From the NCBI RefSeq assembly GCF_000742135.1, contig NZ_KN046818.1, forward strand, positions 62,001 to 126,000: a DNA stretch of 64,000 nt, read 5' to 3'. Shown piece by piece: positions 8,808 to 18,260 of this stretch. Under the pieces are notes generated by a model. The model was not told the DNA's origin. It did no database searches and worked only from the letters and a program-made list of their open reading frames with translations. Within the stretch, counting starts at the first letter, position 1, and each line of letters opens with the position of its first letter. The stretch comes from Klebsiella pneumoniae. Its GTDB lineage: Bacteria > Pseudomonadota > Gammaproteobacteria > Enterobacterales > Enterobacteriaceae. The translations under genes were made by a program, and so were the position numbers.

Positions 8808-9488
8808 GTGACGACGTTAAAACCTTTGCTGGCCCGCAACCGCAGTTGGGCGCTGCAGAAGTGTCAGCATGACCCGGACTATTTCGAAAAATGGGTCGAC
8901 GGGCAGCGGCCCCACTCGCTGTGGATCGGCTGCTCCGACAGCCGCGTGCCCGCCGAGGTGCTCACCGGCAGTCAGCCCGGCGAGCTCTTTGTCCACCGCA
9001 ATATCGCCAACATGCTCGATCCCGCCGACGACAACGTCATGAGCGTCCTGCAGTATGCCCTCGACTACCTTGAGGTGGAGCGGGTGGTGCTCTGCGGCCA
9101 CTACGGCTGCGGCGGGGTGCAGGCGGCGCTCTCCCTGCCCACCCTGCCGCTGGCGCACGAGTCCTCGGCGCTGGCTCGCCGCATCGGCCAGCTGCGCCAC
9201 ACCCTGCATCACGAAATTGCGCAGATCGCTGATGAATGTTGTGTTGCGGCCTCCCCCGGCGCCAGTGCCAGAGCCAGCACCGACGCGGAGCGCTCTCGTC
9301 ATGCGCTGGACGCCCTGGTGGAAGCCAACGTTCGCGCCCAGTTCGCCCGTCTGCTGGAGAGTGAACCGGTGCAGACGGTGCTCGCCAGCGGGCGACCGAT
9401 CAGCCTGCACGGCTGCGTCTACGATCTGGCTTCCGGCCATTTAACCACCCTCGTCGAACACCTCTCACCGCAGGAGCATGCCCCATGA
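8808..9488 (+). CDS. Beta-class carbonic anhydrase
   Basis: Interconverts CO2 and bicarbonate with a zinc ion. The 226-residue protein shows the beta-class ligands Cys42, His98 and Cys101 and the Asp44-Arg46 dyad (CSDSR, CGHYGCGG). It starts at GTG with CAGGAG seven bases upstream. The stop overlaps the start of the next gene, a SulP anion transporter, by four bases, so the two are translated together. The pairing suggests bicarbonate supply or pH homeostasis. It is not the housekeeping can gene by context; which paralog it is cannot be decided here. The insertion of this pair between leuX and ahr differs from the E. coli K-12 order. Confidence 0.93.
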   Translation: MTTLKPLLARNRSWALQKCQHDPDYFEKWVDGQRPHSLWIGCSDSRVPAEVLTGSQPGELFVHRNIANMLDPADDNVMSVLQYALDYLEVERVVLCGHYGCGGVQAALSLPTLPLAHESSALARRIGQLRHTLHHEIAQIADECCVAASPGASARASTDAERSRHALDALVEANVRAQFARLLESEPVQTVLASGRPISLHGCVYDLASGHLTTLVEHLSPQEHAP

Positions 9489-10954
9489 ACACGCTTCGTC
9501 AGGACTCTCTCGCCGGCATCGTCGTCTTCCTTGTCGCCCTGCCGCTGTGCCTCGGCATCGCCCAGGCCAGCGGCTTACCGCCTTTCGTCGGCCTGCTGAC
9601 CGGCATCATCGGCGGCCTGGTCGTCACCGCCCTCAGCCCCTCCCGCTTCGCCGTCAGCGGCCCCGCCGCCGGACTGGTCACCATCGTCGTCGCCGCCATT
9701 GAATCCCTGGGTTCCTTCTCCCTCTTCCTGATGGCGCTGGTGCTGGCCGGCGTGCTGCAGCTGCTGTTCGGGATCCTGCGGGCCGGGCGCTTTATCTCCC
9801 TCGTTCCCGCCAGCGTCATCAAAGGCATGCTGGCGGCGATCGGCATCCTGCTGATTATGCAGCAGATCCCCGTTGCGCTCGGCAGCGCAGAAGAGACCGG
9901 GCTCGTTGATATCGTGAAGGGTAACGCCACCTTCTCCCTCAGTGCTATCGCCGTCGCCGCGGGCGGCCTGCTGGTGCTCTGGCTGTGGGGCTCGCCGCTT
10001 ATCCGCCGGGTGAAGAGCCTACGCTGGATCCCCGGCCCGCTGATCGCTGTCCTGCTCGGTTGTGTCACCACCGTATTAATGACCCAGGCCGCGCCGCAGC
10101 AGCTTGCCACTCTGCCACGCATCACCCTGCCGGCGTTCGGCAGCCTCGGCGATCTGCTGGGCGAGCTGGAATCTCCGGCGTGGAGCGCGTGGCGCAATCC
10201 GTCGGTGTGGGTGGTGGCGGTAACCCTGGCGCTGGTCGCCAGCCTCGAAACCTTGCTCAGCCAGGAGGCGCTGAAAAAGCTGCGTCCGCAAAATCCGCCG
10301 CCTTCGCCGAACCGCGAAATGGTCGCCCAGGGCGTCGGCAATCTGCTCTCCGGCGTGCTGGGGGCGATGCCGATCACCGCGGTGATCGTCCGCAGCTCGG
10401 TGAACGTCAGCAATGGCGCGCAGAGCAAGCTGTCGATCTTTATCCACGGCGTCCTGCTGTTGATCTGCGGCCTGTGGTTCAGCGGCCTGCTGACCTTAAT
10501 CCCGCTCGCCAGCCTCGCCGCCGTGCTGCTGTATACCGGCTATAAGCTGGCGACCCCGCGGCTGTTCATCGAGCAGTTCCGCCAGGGGGCGGCGCAGTAC
10601 GTCCCGTTCCTCGCCACCATCGGCGGGATTATCGCCTGCGGCATGCTGGCGGGGATCGGGATTGGTCTTGCCACCCAGATGGCGTTCAGCCTCTGGCGCA
10701 GCCATCGCCACTCGCTGCAGCTGGCGCGCTACGATGACCACTACGTGCTGCGCATCCAGCAGAATCTGACCTTTATGCACAATCCGCATCTGCTAGCCCT
10801 GCTGTCGAAGATTCCGGAAAAGAGCGTGGTGATCGTCGAGCACGACAGCGTCGGCTACCTCGACCCGGACGTGCGGGCGGTGCTGGATGATTTTGCCGAG
10901 AACGCCCCGCAGCGCGGCATCCGCCTTAATCATTGGCCGCTGGCCAGCCGCTGA
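9485..10954 (+). CDS. SulP-family inorganic anion (probable bicarbonate) transporter
   Basis: Inner-membrane SLC26/SulP permease of 489 residues. It begins with the family's first segment (LAGIVVFLVALPLCLGIAQA), followed by the conserved GLLTGIIGGLV and SGPAAG sequences, and has about a dozen hydrophobic segments through residue 410. The C-terminal tail (VVIVEHDSVGYLDPDVRAVL) is a short STAS-type domain. The gene overlaps the carbonic anhydrase gene by four bases. SulP proteins carry sulfate, bicarbonate or dicarboxylates; the coupling to a carbonic anhydrase makes bicarbonate the best guess, which is inference. A GC-rich hairpin (10961-10979) follows the stop. Confidence 0.9.
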   Translation: MNTLRQDSLAGIVVFLVALPLCLGIAQASGLPPFVGLLTGIIGGLVVTALSPSRFAVSGPAAGLVTIVVAAIESLGSFSLFLMALVLAGVLQLLFGILRAGRFISLVPASVIKGMLAAIGILLIMQQIPVALGSAEETGLVDIVKGNATFSLSAIAVAAGGLLVLWLWGSPLIRRVKSLRWIPGPLIAVLLGCVTTVLMTQAAPQQLATLPRITLPAFGSLGDLLGELESPAWSAWRNPSVWVVAVTLALVASLETLLSQEALKKLRPQNPPPSPNREMVAQGVGNLLSGVLGAMPITAVIVRSSVNVSNGAQSKLSIFIHGVLLLICGLWFSGLLTLIPLASLAAVLLYTGYKLATPRLFIEQFRQGAAQYVPFLATIGGIIACGMLAGIGIGLATQMAFSLWRSHRHSLQLARYDDHYVLRIQQNLTFMHNPHLLALLSKIPEKSVVIVEHDSVGYLDPDVRAVLDDFAENAPQRGIRLNHWPLASR

Positions 10955-11065
10955 CCTTAACGGGCGGCTGGTCCGCCCGCTTCGCGACCCCTCCGATTGC
11001 CAAGCGCCGGGGAATACCATGCTCTACACTTTCTGGGTTATCACGCCAACCCCAAGGAAATGAAC

Positions 11066-12085
11066 ATGACCATCATTAAAAGCTACGCCGCCAAAGAAGC
11101 GGGCGCCGATCTGTCGCTGTGGGAATACGATGCCGGCGAGCTACAGCCGGAAGATGTCGAAGTTGAAGTGGAATACTGCGGGATCTGCCATTCAGACCTG
11201 TCGATGATCGACAACGAATGGGGGATGTCGAGCTACCCGCTGGTGGCCGGTCACGAGGTGATTGGCCGGGTGGCGGCGCTGGGCAGCGCGGCGCAGGATA
11301 AAGGGCTGAAGATTGGCCAGAAGGTCGGCATCGGCTGGACGGCGCGCAGCTGCGGCCATTGCGACGCCTGCATCAGCGGCAACCAGATCAACTGTCTGGA
11401 AGGCTCGGTGCCGACCATTCTCAACCGCGGCGGCTTCGCCAATAAGCTGCGCGCCGACTGGCAGTGGGTGATCCCCCTGCCGGAGAGCATCGATCTGGCG
11501 TCCGCCGGCCCGATGCTGTGCGGCGGCATCACCGTCTTTAAACCGCTGCTGACCCACCACGTCACCGCCACCAGCCGCGTCGGGGTGATCGGCATCGGCG
11601 GCCTCGGCCATATCGCCATTAAGCTGCTGCGGGCGATGGGCGCGGAAGTGACCGCCTTCAGCTCCAACCCGGCCAAAGAGCAGGAAGTGCTGGCGATGGG
11701 CGCCGATCGCGTGGTCAACAGCCGCGATCCGGAAGCCTTAAAAGCGCTGGCCGGTCAGTTCGACCTGATCATCAACACCGTGGCGGTGGACCTCGACTGG
11801 CAGCCGTACTTCGAAGCCCTGGCTTACGGCGGCAACTTCCATACCGTCGGCGCGGTGATGAAGCCGTTCCCGGTGCCGGCCTTTACCCTGATCGGCGGCG
11901 ACCGCAGCATCTCCGGCTCGGCGACCGGCAACCCGTCCGAATTGCGCACGCTGATGAAGTTTGCCGGGCGCAGCAAAGTGGCGCCAACCACCGAGCTGTT
12001 CCCGATGTCGCAGATTAACGAAGCGCTGAAGCACGTTCGCGAAGGCAAAGCCCGCTACCGCGCGGTGCTGAAAGCCGACTTCTGA
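11066..12085 (+). CDS. ahr: Ahr, zinc- and NADPH-dependent aldehyde reductase
   Basis: Medium-chain alcohol dehydrogenase family enzyme of 339 residues that reduces a broad range of aldehydes to alcohols. Catalytic zinc ligands are Cys38 (CGICHSD) and the GHE box; the structural zinc loop is [15 protein letters not shown]; the cofactor fold is [12 protein letters not shown]. The sequence closely matches E. coli YjgB/Ahr, and in E. coli this gene also neighbours leuX. The start at 11066 is chosen over 11060 because AAGGA at 11054-11058 is then seven bases away. It is transcribed alone, ending at the terminator at 12097-12125. Confidence 0.95.
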   Translation: MTIIKSYAAKEAGADLSLWEYDAGELQPEDVEVEVEYCGICHSDLSMIDNEWGMSSYPLVAGHEVIGRVAALGSAAQDKGLKIGQKVGIGWTARSCGHCDACISGNQINCLEGSVPTILNRGGFANKLRADWQWVIPLPESIDLASAGPMLCGGITVFKPLLTHHVTATSRVGVIGIGGLGHIAIKLLRAMGAEVTAFSSNPAKEQEVLAMGADRVVNSRDPEALKALAGQFDLIINTVAVDLDWQPYFEALAYGGNFHTVGAVMKPFPVPAFTLIGGDRSISGSATGNPSELRTLMKFAGRSKVAPTTELFPMSQINEALKHVREGKARYRAVLKADF

Positions 12086-12096
12086 TGGTTCTCTCC

Positions 12097-12125
12097 CGCC
12101 GGGCGGCCCGCTCGCCCGGCGTTTT
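12097..12125 (+). terminator. Terminator of ahr
   Basis: GCCGGGCG, 7-nt loop, CGCCCGGC (12098-12120), followed by GTTTT. Confidence 0.75.
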
Positions 12126-12143
12126 CCCCGTCGCTTCATCAAA

Positions 12144-12172
12144 CCGTCATCTCCCCGCCATGCCTCTGTAGT
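12144..12172 (+). promoter_or_regulatory. Candidate PhoB binding site (Pho-box-like direct repeats)
   Basis: Three 7-mers at exact 11-bp spacing, CCGTCAT (12144), CCGCCAT (12155) and CTGTAGT (12166), resembling the CTGTCAT-N4-CTGTCAC pattern of Pho boxes, 44 bases before the uptake operon. The E. coli ugp operon is PhoB-regulated, which makes the site plausible. The match to consensus is imperfect. Confidence 0.4.
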
Positions 12173-12215
12173 CATTGCTTCCCACAATCCGGGCTTCGAT
12201 AAATGGCTGAACGAG

Positions 12216-13100
12216 ATGCGCGTCACCATGAGAAAGACCTGGCTTCCCTGGCTGATCCTGTCGCCTTCCCTGCTGTTTTTACTGCTGTTTACCTGGTTCC
12301 CGCTGGGGCGTTCGGTGTATGACAGCCTGTTTGATACCCGCATGGCCAGCGACGGCGCGCAGTATGTCGGGCTGGATAACTTCGCCCGCCTGTTTGCCGA
12401 TAACGTCTTCTGGCAATCGCTGGGCAATAACCTGCTCTATATCCTGCTGACGGTAGTGCCCGGGGTGACCCTCGCCCTGCTGCTGGCGGTCGCCCTCAGC
12501 GAGAACCATCGTGTCAACCGCTGGCTGCGCACCGCCTTTTTCTTCCCGATGATTATCCCGATGGTCAGCGCCGCCGCGCTGTGGCTGTTTATCTTTATGC
12601 CCGGCCTCGGCCTGCTCGACCACTATCTGGCGAAGCTGTTCGGGCCGATGAACAACAACTGGCTGGGGCGCAGCAACAGCGCGCTGCTGGCCCTGGCGCT
12701 GATCGGCGTGTGGAAGTTCGCCGGCTACTACATGCTGTTTTTCCTCGCCGGGCTGCAGAGCATTCCGGCCTCGACGCGGGAAGCGGCGCTGATGGAGGGG
12801 GCTACCCGCACGCAGGTCTTTTTTAAGGTCACGCTACCGCTGCTGCGCCCGACCCTGAGCTTTGTGATCACCACCGCGCTGATCTACTCCATCACCCAGA
12901 TAGACCACGTGGCGGTGATGACCCGCGGCGGGCCGGACAACGCCACCACCGTGCTGCTCTATTACATCCAGAATCTCGCCTGGGATACCCACGACCTCGG
13001 TAAAGCCTCCGCCGCCACCTTCCTCACCCTGGCCGGGCTGTTCGCCTTCTCGCTGATTAACCTGAAACTGCTGGAGAAAGGAGCCCACTATGAGCGCTGA
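12216..13100 (+). CDS. ABC importer permease, UgpA-like
   Basis: Membrane component (294 residues) of a carbohydrate/phosphodiester-type ABC importer. It has an N-terminal membrane segment (WLPWLILSPSLLFLLLFTWF), five further segments, and the EAA loop REAALMEGATRTQVFFKVTLP that contacts the ATPase. It is the first gene of a five-gene operon (permease, permease, gpdQ, ATPase, binding protein), and its 3' end overlaps the next permease by 11 bases. The start could be 12216 or the ATG at 12228; neither has a strong ribosome-binding site. It resembles UgpA, the glycerol-3-phosphate/glycerophosphodiester permease. The true substrate is inferred from gpdQ. Confidence 0.88.
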   Translation: MRVTMRKTWLPWLILSPSLLFLLLFTWFPLGRSVYDSLFDTRMASDGAQYVGLDNFARLFADNVFWQSLGNNLLYILLTVVPGVTLALLLAVALSENHRVNRWLRTAFFFPMIIPMVSAAALWLFIFMPGLGLLDHYLAKLFGPMNNNWLGRSNSALLALALIGVWKFAGYYMLFFLAGLQSIPASTREAALMEGATRTQVFFKVTLPLLRPTLSFVITTALIYSITQIDHVAVMTRGGPDNATTVLLYYIQNLAWDTHDLGKASAATFLTLAGLFAFSLINLKLLEKGAHYER

Positions 13101-13977
13101 AATCTCGCCGCTGCTGGTCCGCACGCCCGCCGCCGCCCGTCCGCTGTGGCTGCGCCTGCGCCGCTCGTCGCCCTTTACGCTCACAGTATTAATGTGCTGC
13201 ATGGCGCTGCTGTGGGTCAGCCCGTTTATCTGGATGCTGGCGACCTCGTTCAGCGCCACCACCTTCGGCGACGATATGGCGTCGCTGCTGCCGCGCCTGC
13301 CGCTGACCCTCGATAACTTCCGCGACGCCTGGCAGAGCGCCGACTGGCTGAGCCTGTACGCCAACACCCTTATCTTCACCTTCGGCACCTTCTTCGTGCA
13401 GCTGTTGACCATCACCACCGCCGGGTACGTCTTCGCCTGCCACGAGTTTCGCGGCAAGCAGACGCTGTTTCTCCTGTTCCTGGTGCAGCTGATGATCATG
13501 CCGGTGGTGATGATGGTGCCGAACATGCTGACCCTGAAAACCTTCGGCCTGCTCAACACCCTCACCGGGGTGATGATGCCCTATTTCACCTCGGCGTTCG
13601 GCGTGTTCCTGATGCGTCAGGCGTTCCTCGCCATCCCGAAAGAGCTGGAGGAGGCGGCGCTGATGGAGGGCTGCCGCTGGTGGCAGGTGCTGTTCCGCGT
13701 GCTGCTGCCGATGTCCTGGCCGTCGGTGCTGGCCTTCGCCACCGTCAGCATTACCTACCACTGGAACGAGTACCTGTGGCCGCTGATGATGCTCAACGAT
13801 CCCGATAAGCAGGTGCTGACCGTCGGGCTGGTCTCCTTCGCCATGGGCGCCGAATCCGGCGGCCAGTGGGGCACCATCGGCGCCGGGACGCTGATGGTCT
13901 GCCTGCCGCTGATGCTGGCGTTCATCCTTTTTCAGAAACAGTTCCTGCGGAGCTTCGGCTTCTCCGGGATCAAATAA
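13090..13977 (+). CDS. ABC importer permease, UgpE-like
   Basis: Second membrane component, 295 residues, with six predicted membrane segments (the first at VLMCCMALLWVSPFIWMLAT) and the EAA motif EEAALMEGCRWWQVLFRVLLP around residues 188-208. It starts within the 3' end of the first permease with GGAG seven bases ahead, so the two are translationally coupled. The closing sequence QFLRSFGFSGIK is typical of UgpE/MalG-type subunits. It should pair with the upstream permease as a heterodimer. Confidence 0.9.
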   Translation: MSAEISPLLVRTPAAARPLWLRLRRSSPFTLTVLMCCMALLWVSPFIWMLATSFSATTFGDDMASLLPRLPLTLDNFRDAWQSADWLSLYANTLIFTFGTFFVQLLTITTAGYVFACHEFRGKQTLFLLFLVQLMIMPVVMMVPNMLTLKTFGLLNTLTGVMMPYFTSAFGVFLMRQAFLAIPKELEEAALMEGCRWWQVLFRVLLPMSWPSVLAFATVSITYHWNEYLWPLMMLNDPDKQVLTVGLVSFAMGAESGGQWGTIGAGTLMVCLPLMLAFILFQKQFLRSFGFSGIK

Positions 13978-13987
13978 GGAGTGATTC

Positions 13988-14812
13988 ATGCTGTTAGCGC
14001 ACATTTCCGATACCCATTTCCGCAGCCGCGGCGAGAAGCTGTACGGCTTTATCGACGTCAATGCCGCCAACGCCGACGTGGTCTCCCAGCTTAACGCGCT
14101 GCGCGAGCCCCCGGACGCGGTGGTGGTGAGCGGGGATATCGTCAACTGCGGCCGCCCGGAGGAGTATCAGGTGGCCCGCCAGATCCTCGGCAGCCTGAAC
14201 TATCCGCTGTATCTGATCCCCGGCAACCACGACGACAAAGCCCATTTTCTCGAGCATCTTCATCCGCTGTGCCCGCAGCTGGGCAACGATCCGCAAAATA
14301 TGCGCTATGCGGTGGATGACTTCGCCACCCGCCTGCTGTTTATCGACTCCAGTCATGCCGGCACGTCAAAAGGCTGGCTGACCGACGAGACCATCAGCTG
14401 GCTGGAGGCGCAACTGTTCGAGGGCGGCGACAAACCGGCAACGATCTTTATGCACCACCCGCCGCTGCCGCTGGGCAATGCGCAGATGGACCCGATCGCC
14501 TGCGAAAACGGCCACCGTCTGCTGGCGCTGGTGGAGCGTTTCCCGTCGCTGACGCGCATCTTCTGCGGCCATAACCACAGCCTGACCATGACCCAGTATC
14601 GCCAGGCGCTGATCTCCACCATTCCCGGCACCGTTCATCAGGTGCCGTACTGCCACGAAGACACCCGGCCCTATTACGACCTCTCTCCGGCCTCGTGCCT
14701 GATGCACCGTCAGGTCGGTGAGCAGTGGGTGAGCTATCAGCATTCGCTGGCCCACTACGCCGGCCCCTGGCTGTACGACGAAAACATCAGTTGCCCAACG
14801 GAAGAGCGCTAA
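13988..14812 (+). CDS. gpdQ: GpdQ, glycerophosphodiesterase (binuclear metallophosphoesterase)
   Basis: Cytosolic phosphodiesterase of 274 residues that hydrolyses glycerophosphodiesters such as glycerophosphoethanolamine to glycerol-3-phosphate and an alcohol. The metallophosphoesterase signature is complete: Asp8 and His10 (DTH), Asp50 (GDIVN), Asn80 (GNHDD), His156 (MHH), His195 and His197 (GHNH). The sequence matches, with few differences as I recall it, the GpdQ described from Enterobacter (Klebsiella) aerogenes. It lies between the permease and ATPase genes of the Ugp-like importer with 10- and 5-base gaps, the strongest evidence that the importer takes up phosphodiesters that are then split inside the cell. 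Confidence 0.95.
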   Translation: MLLAHISDTHFRSRGEKLYGFIDVNAANADVVSQLNALREPPDAVVVSGDIVNCGRPEEYQVARQILGSLNYPLYLIPGNHDDKAHFLEHLHPLCPQLGNDPQNMRYAVDDFATRLLFIDSSHAGTSKGWLTDETISWLEAQLFEGGDKPATIFMHHPPLPLGNAQMDPIACENGHRLLALVERFPSLTRIFCGHNHSLTMTQYRQALISTIPGTVHQVPYCHEDTRPYYDLSPASCLMHRQVGEQWVSYQHSLAHYAGPWLYDENISCPTEER

Positions 14813-14817
14813 CCGCC

Positions 14818-15891
14818 ATGCTCAGTCTGCAAAACATCAGTAAACGCTTCGACGGCAAACCGGCGCTCAGCGCCCTGTCGCTGGATATTCACGAAGGCGA
14901 ATTCGTGGTGCTGGTCGGCCCGTCGGGCTGCGGGAAAAGCACCCTGCTACGCCTGCTCGCCGGGCTGGAGCCGGTCAGCGAAGGCCAAATCTGGCTGCAT
15001 GATGAGAACATCACCGCCACCACGCCGCGCGAGCGCAACTTCGCAATGATCTTCCAGAACTATGCCCTGTTCCCCCATCTGTCGGTGCGCGACAACATCA
15101 CCTTCGGCATGAAGGTGCGCAAGGAAGAGAAAAGCAGCTGGCAGCCGCGGGTGGATAAAGTGGCGCAGATGCTGCAGCTGGAGGCGCTGCTCGACCGCAA
15201 ACCGGCGAAGCTCTCCGGCGGCCAGCGCCAGCGGGTGGCGATGGCCCGGGCGATTGTGCGCAATCCGCGGCTGTTCCTGATGGACGAGCCGCTCTCCAAC
15301 CTCGACGCCCGCCTGCGCAGCGAAGTGCGCGACAGCATTATGGCGCTCCACCAGCAGCTGAAAACCAGCACCATCTATGTGACCCACGATCAGACCGAGG
15401 CGATGTCGATGGCCGACCGCATCGTGGTGATGAACGGCGGCCACGTGCAGCAGGTCGGGCGCCCGGAGTATCTGTACGCCAACCCGGCCAATCTGTTCGT
15501 GGCCGGATTTATCGGTTCACCGGCAATGAATCTGCTATCGCTCCCCTGCGTTGACGGCAACGTTCAGCTTGGCGAACAACGCCATCCGCTGCCGCCGCGC
15601 CACCGGGATCAGACCCGCGTCTGGCTGGGCGTTCGCCCGGAACATATTACCGACCGCGTGGAAGAGGGCCATCTGCGCCTCCCGGCCACCGTTCTGCAAC
15701 GAGAACTGATGGGGGCCGATTACCTGCTCCACGTCAGCACCCCGATCGGCACCCTGCGCTTTAGCCGCCGCCACCGCGGCACGGTGCCGGAGAAAGGCGA
15801 GTCGCTACTGGTCGGCTTCTCACCTGCCGATGTGCATCTTTTTCATGCTGAGACCCAGCATAATTTGTTGATGGAGTGTAATCATGTTTAA
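14818..15891 (+). CDS. ABC importer ATPase, UgpC/MalK-like
   Basis: ATP-binding subunit of 357 residues. Walker A GPSGCGKST (about residues 36-44), Q-loop MIFQNYALFPHLS, signature LSGGQRQRVAMARA, Walker B LFLMDEPLSNLDA and the switch histidine YVTHDQTEAMS are all present. A C-terminal regulatory OB-fold (TOBE) domain follows (FVAGFIGSPAMNLL onward). The ATG at 14818 (MLSLQNISKRF) lies five bases after the gpdQ stop; a longer frame from 14725 would overlap gpdQ and is rejected. The 3' end overlaps the binding-protein gene by eight bases. Confidence 0.93.
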   Translation: MLSLQNISKRFDGKPALSALSLDIHEGEFVVLVGPSGCGKSTLLRLLAGLEPVSEGQIWLHDENITATTPRERNFAMIFQNYALFPHLSVRDNITFGMKVRKEEKSSWQPRVDKVAQMLQLEALLDRKPAKLSGGQRQRVAMARAIVRNPRLFLMDEPLSNLDARLRSEVRDSIMALHQQLKTSTIYVTHDQTEAMSMADRIVVMNGGHVQQVGRPEYLYANPANLFVAGFIGSPAMNLLSLPCVDGNVQLGEQRHPLPPRHRDQTRVWLGVRPEHITDRVEEGHLRLPATVLQRELMGADYLLHVSTPIGTLRFSRRHRGTVPEKGESLLVGFSPADVHLFHAETQHNLLMECNHV

Positions 15892-17194
15892 ACCTTTTAC
15901 GCTAGTCGCGGTTGGCCTCAGCCTTGCCCTGAGCGGCGCGGCGCTGGCGAAAGAGAAAATAGACTTCATGTTCCCGGCGCCGGTGGACGGCAAGCTGACC
16001 ATGGAGATGACCCGCGTCATTAAGCAATTCAACGACTCGCAGCAGGATGTCGAAGTGCGCGGGATCTTCACCGGCAACTACGACACCACCAAGATCAAAG
16101 CCGAATCGGCGCAGAAGGCCGGCCAGCCGCCGGCGCTGGTGATCATGTCCGCCAACTTCACCACCGATCTGGCGCTGAAGGATGAAATCCTGCCGATGGA
16201 TGAGCTGTTTAAATATGGCGATCAAAAGGCCGGCGATTTTCTGCAAAAGGAATTCTGGCCCGCGATGCATAAGAACGCCCAGGTGATGGGCACCACCTAT
16301 GCGATCCCGTTCCATAACTCGACGCCGATCCTCTACTACAACAAGACGATGTTCGATCGGGCCGGGATCAAACAGCCGCCGCAGACCTGGGCCGAGCTGC
16401 TGGCCGATGCCAAAAAGCTGACCGACGAGAGCACAGGCCAGTGGGGGATCATGCTGCCGTCGACCAACGACGACTACGGCGGCTGGATCTTCTCGGCGCT
16501 GGTGCGCGCCAACGGCGGGAAATACTTTAACGAAGACTATCCGGGCGAGGTCTATTACAACTCGCCGACCGCCATCGGCGCCCTGCGCTTCTGGCAGGAT
16601 CTGATCTACAAGGACAAGGTGATGCCGTCCGGGGTGCTGAACTCGAAGCAGATCAGCGCCGCGTTCTTCTCCGGCAAGCTCGGGATGGCGATGCTCAGCA
16701 CCGGCGCGCTGGGCTTTATGCGCGAGAACAGCAAAGACTTTGAGCTTGGGGTGGCGATGCTGCCGGCCAAAGAGCAGCGCGCGGTGCCGATCGGCGGCGC
16801 CAGCCTGGTGAGCTTTAAAGGCATCAACGACGCGCAGAAGAAAGCGGCGTATCAGTTCCTGACCTATCTGGTGAGCCCCGAGGTGAACGGCGCGTGGAGC
16901 CGCTTCACCGGCTACTTCTCTCCGCGCAAGGCGTCATACGATACGCCGGAGATGAAGGCCTATCTGCAGCAGGATCCGCGGGCGGCGATCGCCCTTGAGC
17001 AGCTGAAGTACGCCCATCCATGGTACTCCACCTGGGAGACCGTGGCGGTGCGTAAGGCGATGGAGAACCAGCTGGCGGCGGTGGTCAATGATGCCAAAGT
17101 GACGCCGGAAGCGGCGGTGCAGGCGGCGCAGAAGGAAGCCGACGCGCTGATGAAACCGTATGTGGATAAGACCGCGCTGGCGGAAGTGAAGTGA
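15884..17194 (+). CDS. ABC importer periplasmic solute-binding protein, UgpB-like
   Basis: Extracytoplasmic binding protein of 436 residues that delivers the solute to the permeases. It has a Sec signal peptide (MFKPFTLVAVGLSLALSG, cleavage probably after ALA, residues 21-23) and the family-1 extracellular binding-protein fold (IPFHNSTPILYYNKTMFDRAG, SNDDYGGWIFSALV-type regions). Length and sequence fit UgpB, which binds glycerol-3-phosphate and glycerophosphocholine. It is the last gene of the operon. The gap to the convergent iolE carries a CCCTCTCCC/GGGAGAGGG hairpin. Confidence 0.9.
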   Translation: MFKPFTLVAVGLSLALSGAALAKEKIDFMFPAPVDGKLTMEMTRVIKQFNDSQQDVEVRGIFTGNYDTTKIKAESAQKAGQPPALVIMSANFTTDLALKDEILPMDELFKYGDQKAGDFLQKEFWPAMHKNAQVMGTTYAIPFHNSTPILYYNKTMFDRAGIKQPPQTWAELLADAKKLTDESTGQWGIMLPSTNDDYGGWIFSALVRANGGKYFNEDYPGEVYYNSPTAIGALRFWQDLIYKDKVMPSGVLNSKQISAAFFSGKLGMAMLSTGALGFMRENSKDFELGVAMLPAKEQRAVPIGGASLVSFKGINDAQKKAAYQFLTYLVSPEVNGAWSRFTGYFSPRKASYDTPEMKAYLQQDPRAAIALEQLKYAHPWYSTWETVAVRKAMENQLAAVVNDAKVTPEAAVQAAQKEADALMKPYVDKTALAEVK

Positions 17195-17226
17195 CGCATT
17201 ACCCGTCATCGTCATCCTCACCCTGG

Positions 17227-17247
17227 CCCTCTCCCTGAGGGAGAGGG
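17227..17247. repeat. CCCTCTCCC-TGA-GGGAGAGGG intergenic hairpin
   Basis: Perfect 9-bp inverted repeat with a 3-nt loop between the convergent binding-protein gene and iolE, preceded by CCTCACCCTGG. This type of element is common between genes in enterobacteria. A related one is at 63913-63933. It could end the ABC operon transcript but lacks a T run. Confidence 0.6.
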
Positions 17248-17290
17248 AACTGTCCGGCGCTGTGGTTAAGCCCTGAGTCCGGTTGTGAAA

Positions 17291-17321
17291 GGAAAAAAGC
17301 AGGCCATACCCGGTATGGCCT
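17291..17321 (-). terminator. Terminator of the iolDGHE operon
   Basis: AGGCCATACC/GGTATGGCCT hairpin (17301-17321), followed on the minus strand by GC and six T. It lies 16 bases after the iolE stop. Confidence 0.8.
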
Positions 17322-17337
17322 GAAAATGTCACAACGA

Positions 17338-18237
17338 TTAGATCCCTGCCGTTTCGCGAATATATTTGCGCGCTTTGACGGCGTATTCGAAAGGATTGGC
17401 CAGAGCAGGATCCTGCTCGGCTTCCACTACCATCCAGCCTTTATAGCCAAAGTCGTCCAGCAGCTTGAACACCGGACGGAAATCGATCACCCCGTCGCCC
17501 GGGACGGTGAAGGTGCCTTTTTTCACGCCGTCGAGGAACGACAAGCCGTCGCGGCGCACCTGGTCGATCACCGGCGGGCGGACGTCTTTCAGGTGGACGT
17601 GGTTGATGCGCGGCAGATACTTTTTGAGGATCGCCAGCATCGGCGCTTCGCCGCCTTCGGAATACCAGGCGTGGCCGGTGTCGAACAGCAGGAAGACGCG
17701 CTCGTCCACCAGCGACATAAATTTGTCGATTTCCGCGGTGGTCTGAATGCCGGTGCCCATGTGGTGATGCAGACAGACCTGCATCCCCTTCTCCGCCGCC
17801 AGGCGACCGAGGGTGTTATAGCCTCCCGCTACCCGCTGCCACTCTTCGTCGCTGAAGCACGGCTTCGCATCGCCGAGGATCGGTTTATCCAGCCCCTGGA
17901 TGCTGCCGCTCTGCTCGGAGCAGCCAATCACTTTCGCGCCCATCGCATGAAGGAAGTTCATGTGATTGACGAATTCATCAATGGTTTTTTCCCGCTGGCC
18001 GTTGGCGAAAAAGGTGCTGAACCAGGCGTTGCAGATCTGAATGCCGCGGATGTCCAGCATCGGCTTGAGAACCGCCGGGTCGCGCGGATATTTGCTGCCG
18101 ACTTCGCTGCCGGTAAAGCCGGCCAGCGCCATTTCGCTGACGATCTGCTGGAAGGTGTTTTCGCTGCCGAGCTCCGGCATATCATCGTTAGTCCAGCCGA
18201 TCGGGGCGATAGCCAGTTTGACGTTATCTTTGTTCAT
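17338..18237 (-). CDS. iolE: IolE, myo-inosose-2 dehydratase
   Basis: TIM-barrel enzyme of 299 residues that dehydrates 2-keto-myo-inositol (scyllo-inosose) to 3D-trihydroxycyclohexane-1,2-dione, the second step of inositol breakdown. The opening [17 protein letters not shown] and the metal-site sequences [24 protein letters not shown] and [11 protein letters not shown] are characteristic. The start at 18237 has GGAG nine bases upstream. It is the last gene of the minus-strand operon iolD-iolG-iolH-iolE and ends just before a terminator. Confidence 0.95.
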   Translation of the reverse strand: MNKDNVKLAIAPIGWTNDDMPELGSENTFQQIVSEMALAGFTGSEVGSKYPRDPAVLKPMLDIRGIQICNAWFSTFFANGQREKTIDEFVNHMNFLHAMGAKVIGCSEQSGSIQGLDKPILGDAKPCFSDEEWQRVAGGYNTLGRLAAEKGMQVCLHHHMGTGIQTTAEIDKFMSLVDERVFLLFDTGHAWYSEGGEAPMLAILKKYLPRINHVHLKDVRPPVIDQVRRDGLSFLDGVKKGTFTVPGDGVIDFRPVFKLLDDFGYKGWMVVEAEQDPALANPFEYAVKARKYIRETAGI

Positions 18238-18260
18238 TGTAGGGCTCCTGCCGCTGCGCC

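Noticed and set aside
14725..14817. N-terminal extension of the UgpC-like ATPase
   Set aside because: It overlaps gpdQ and lacks ATPase family sequence; the ATG at 14818 is the natural start.
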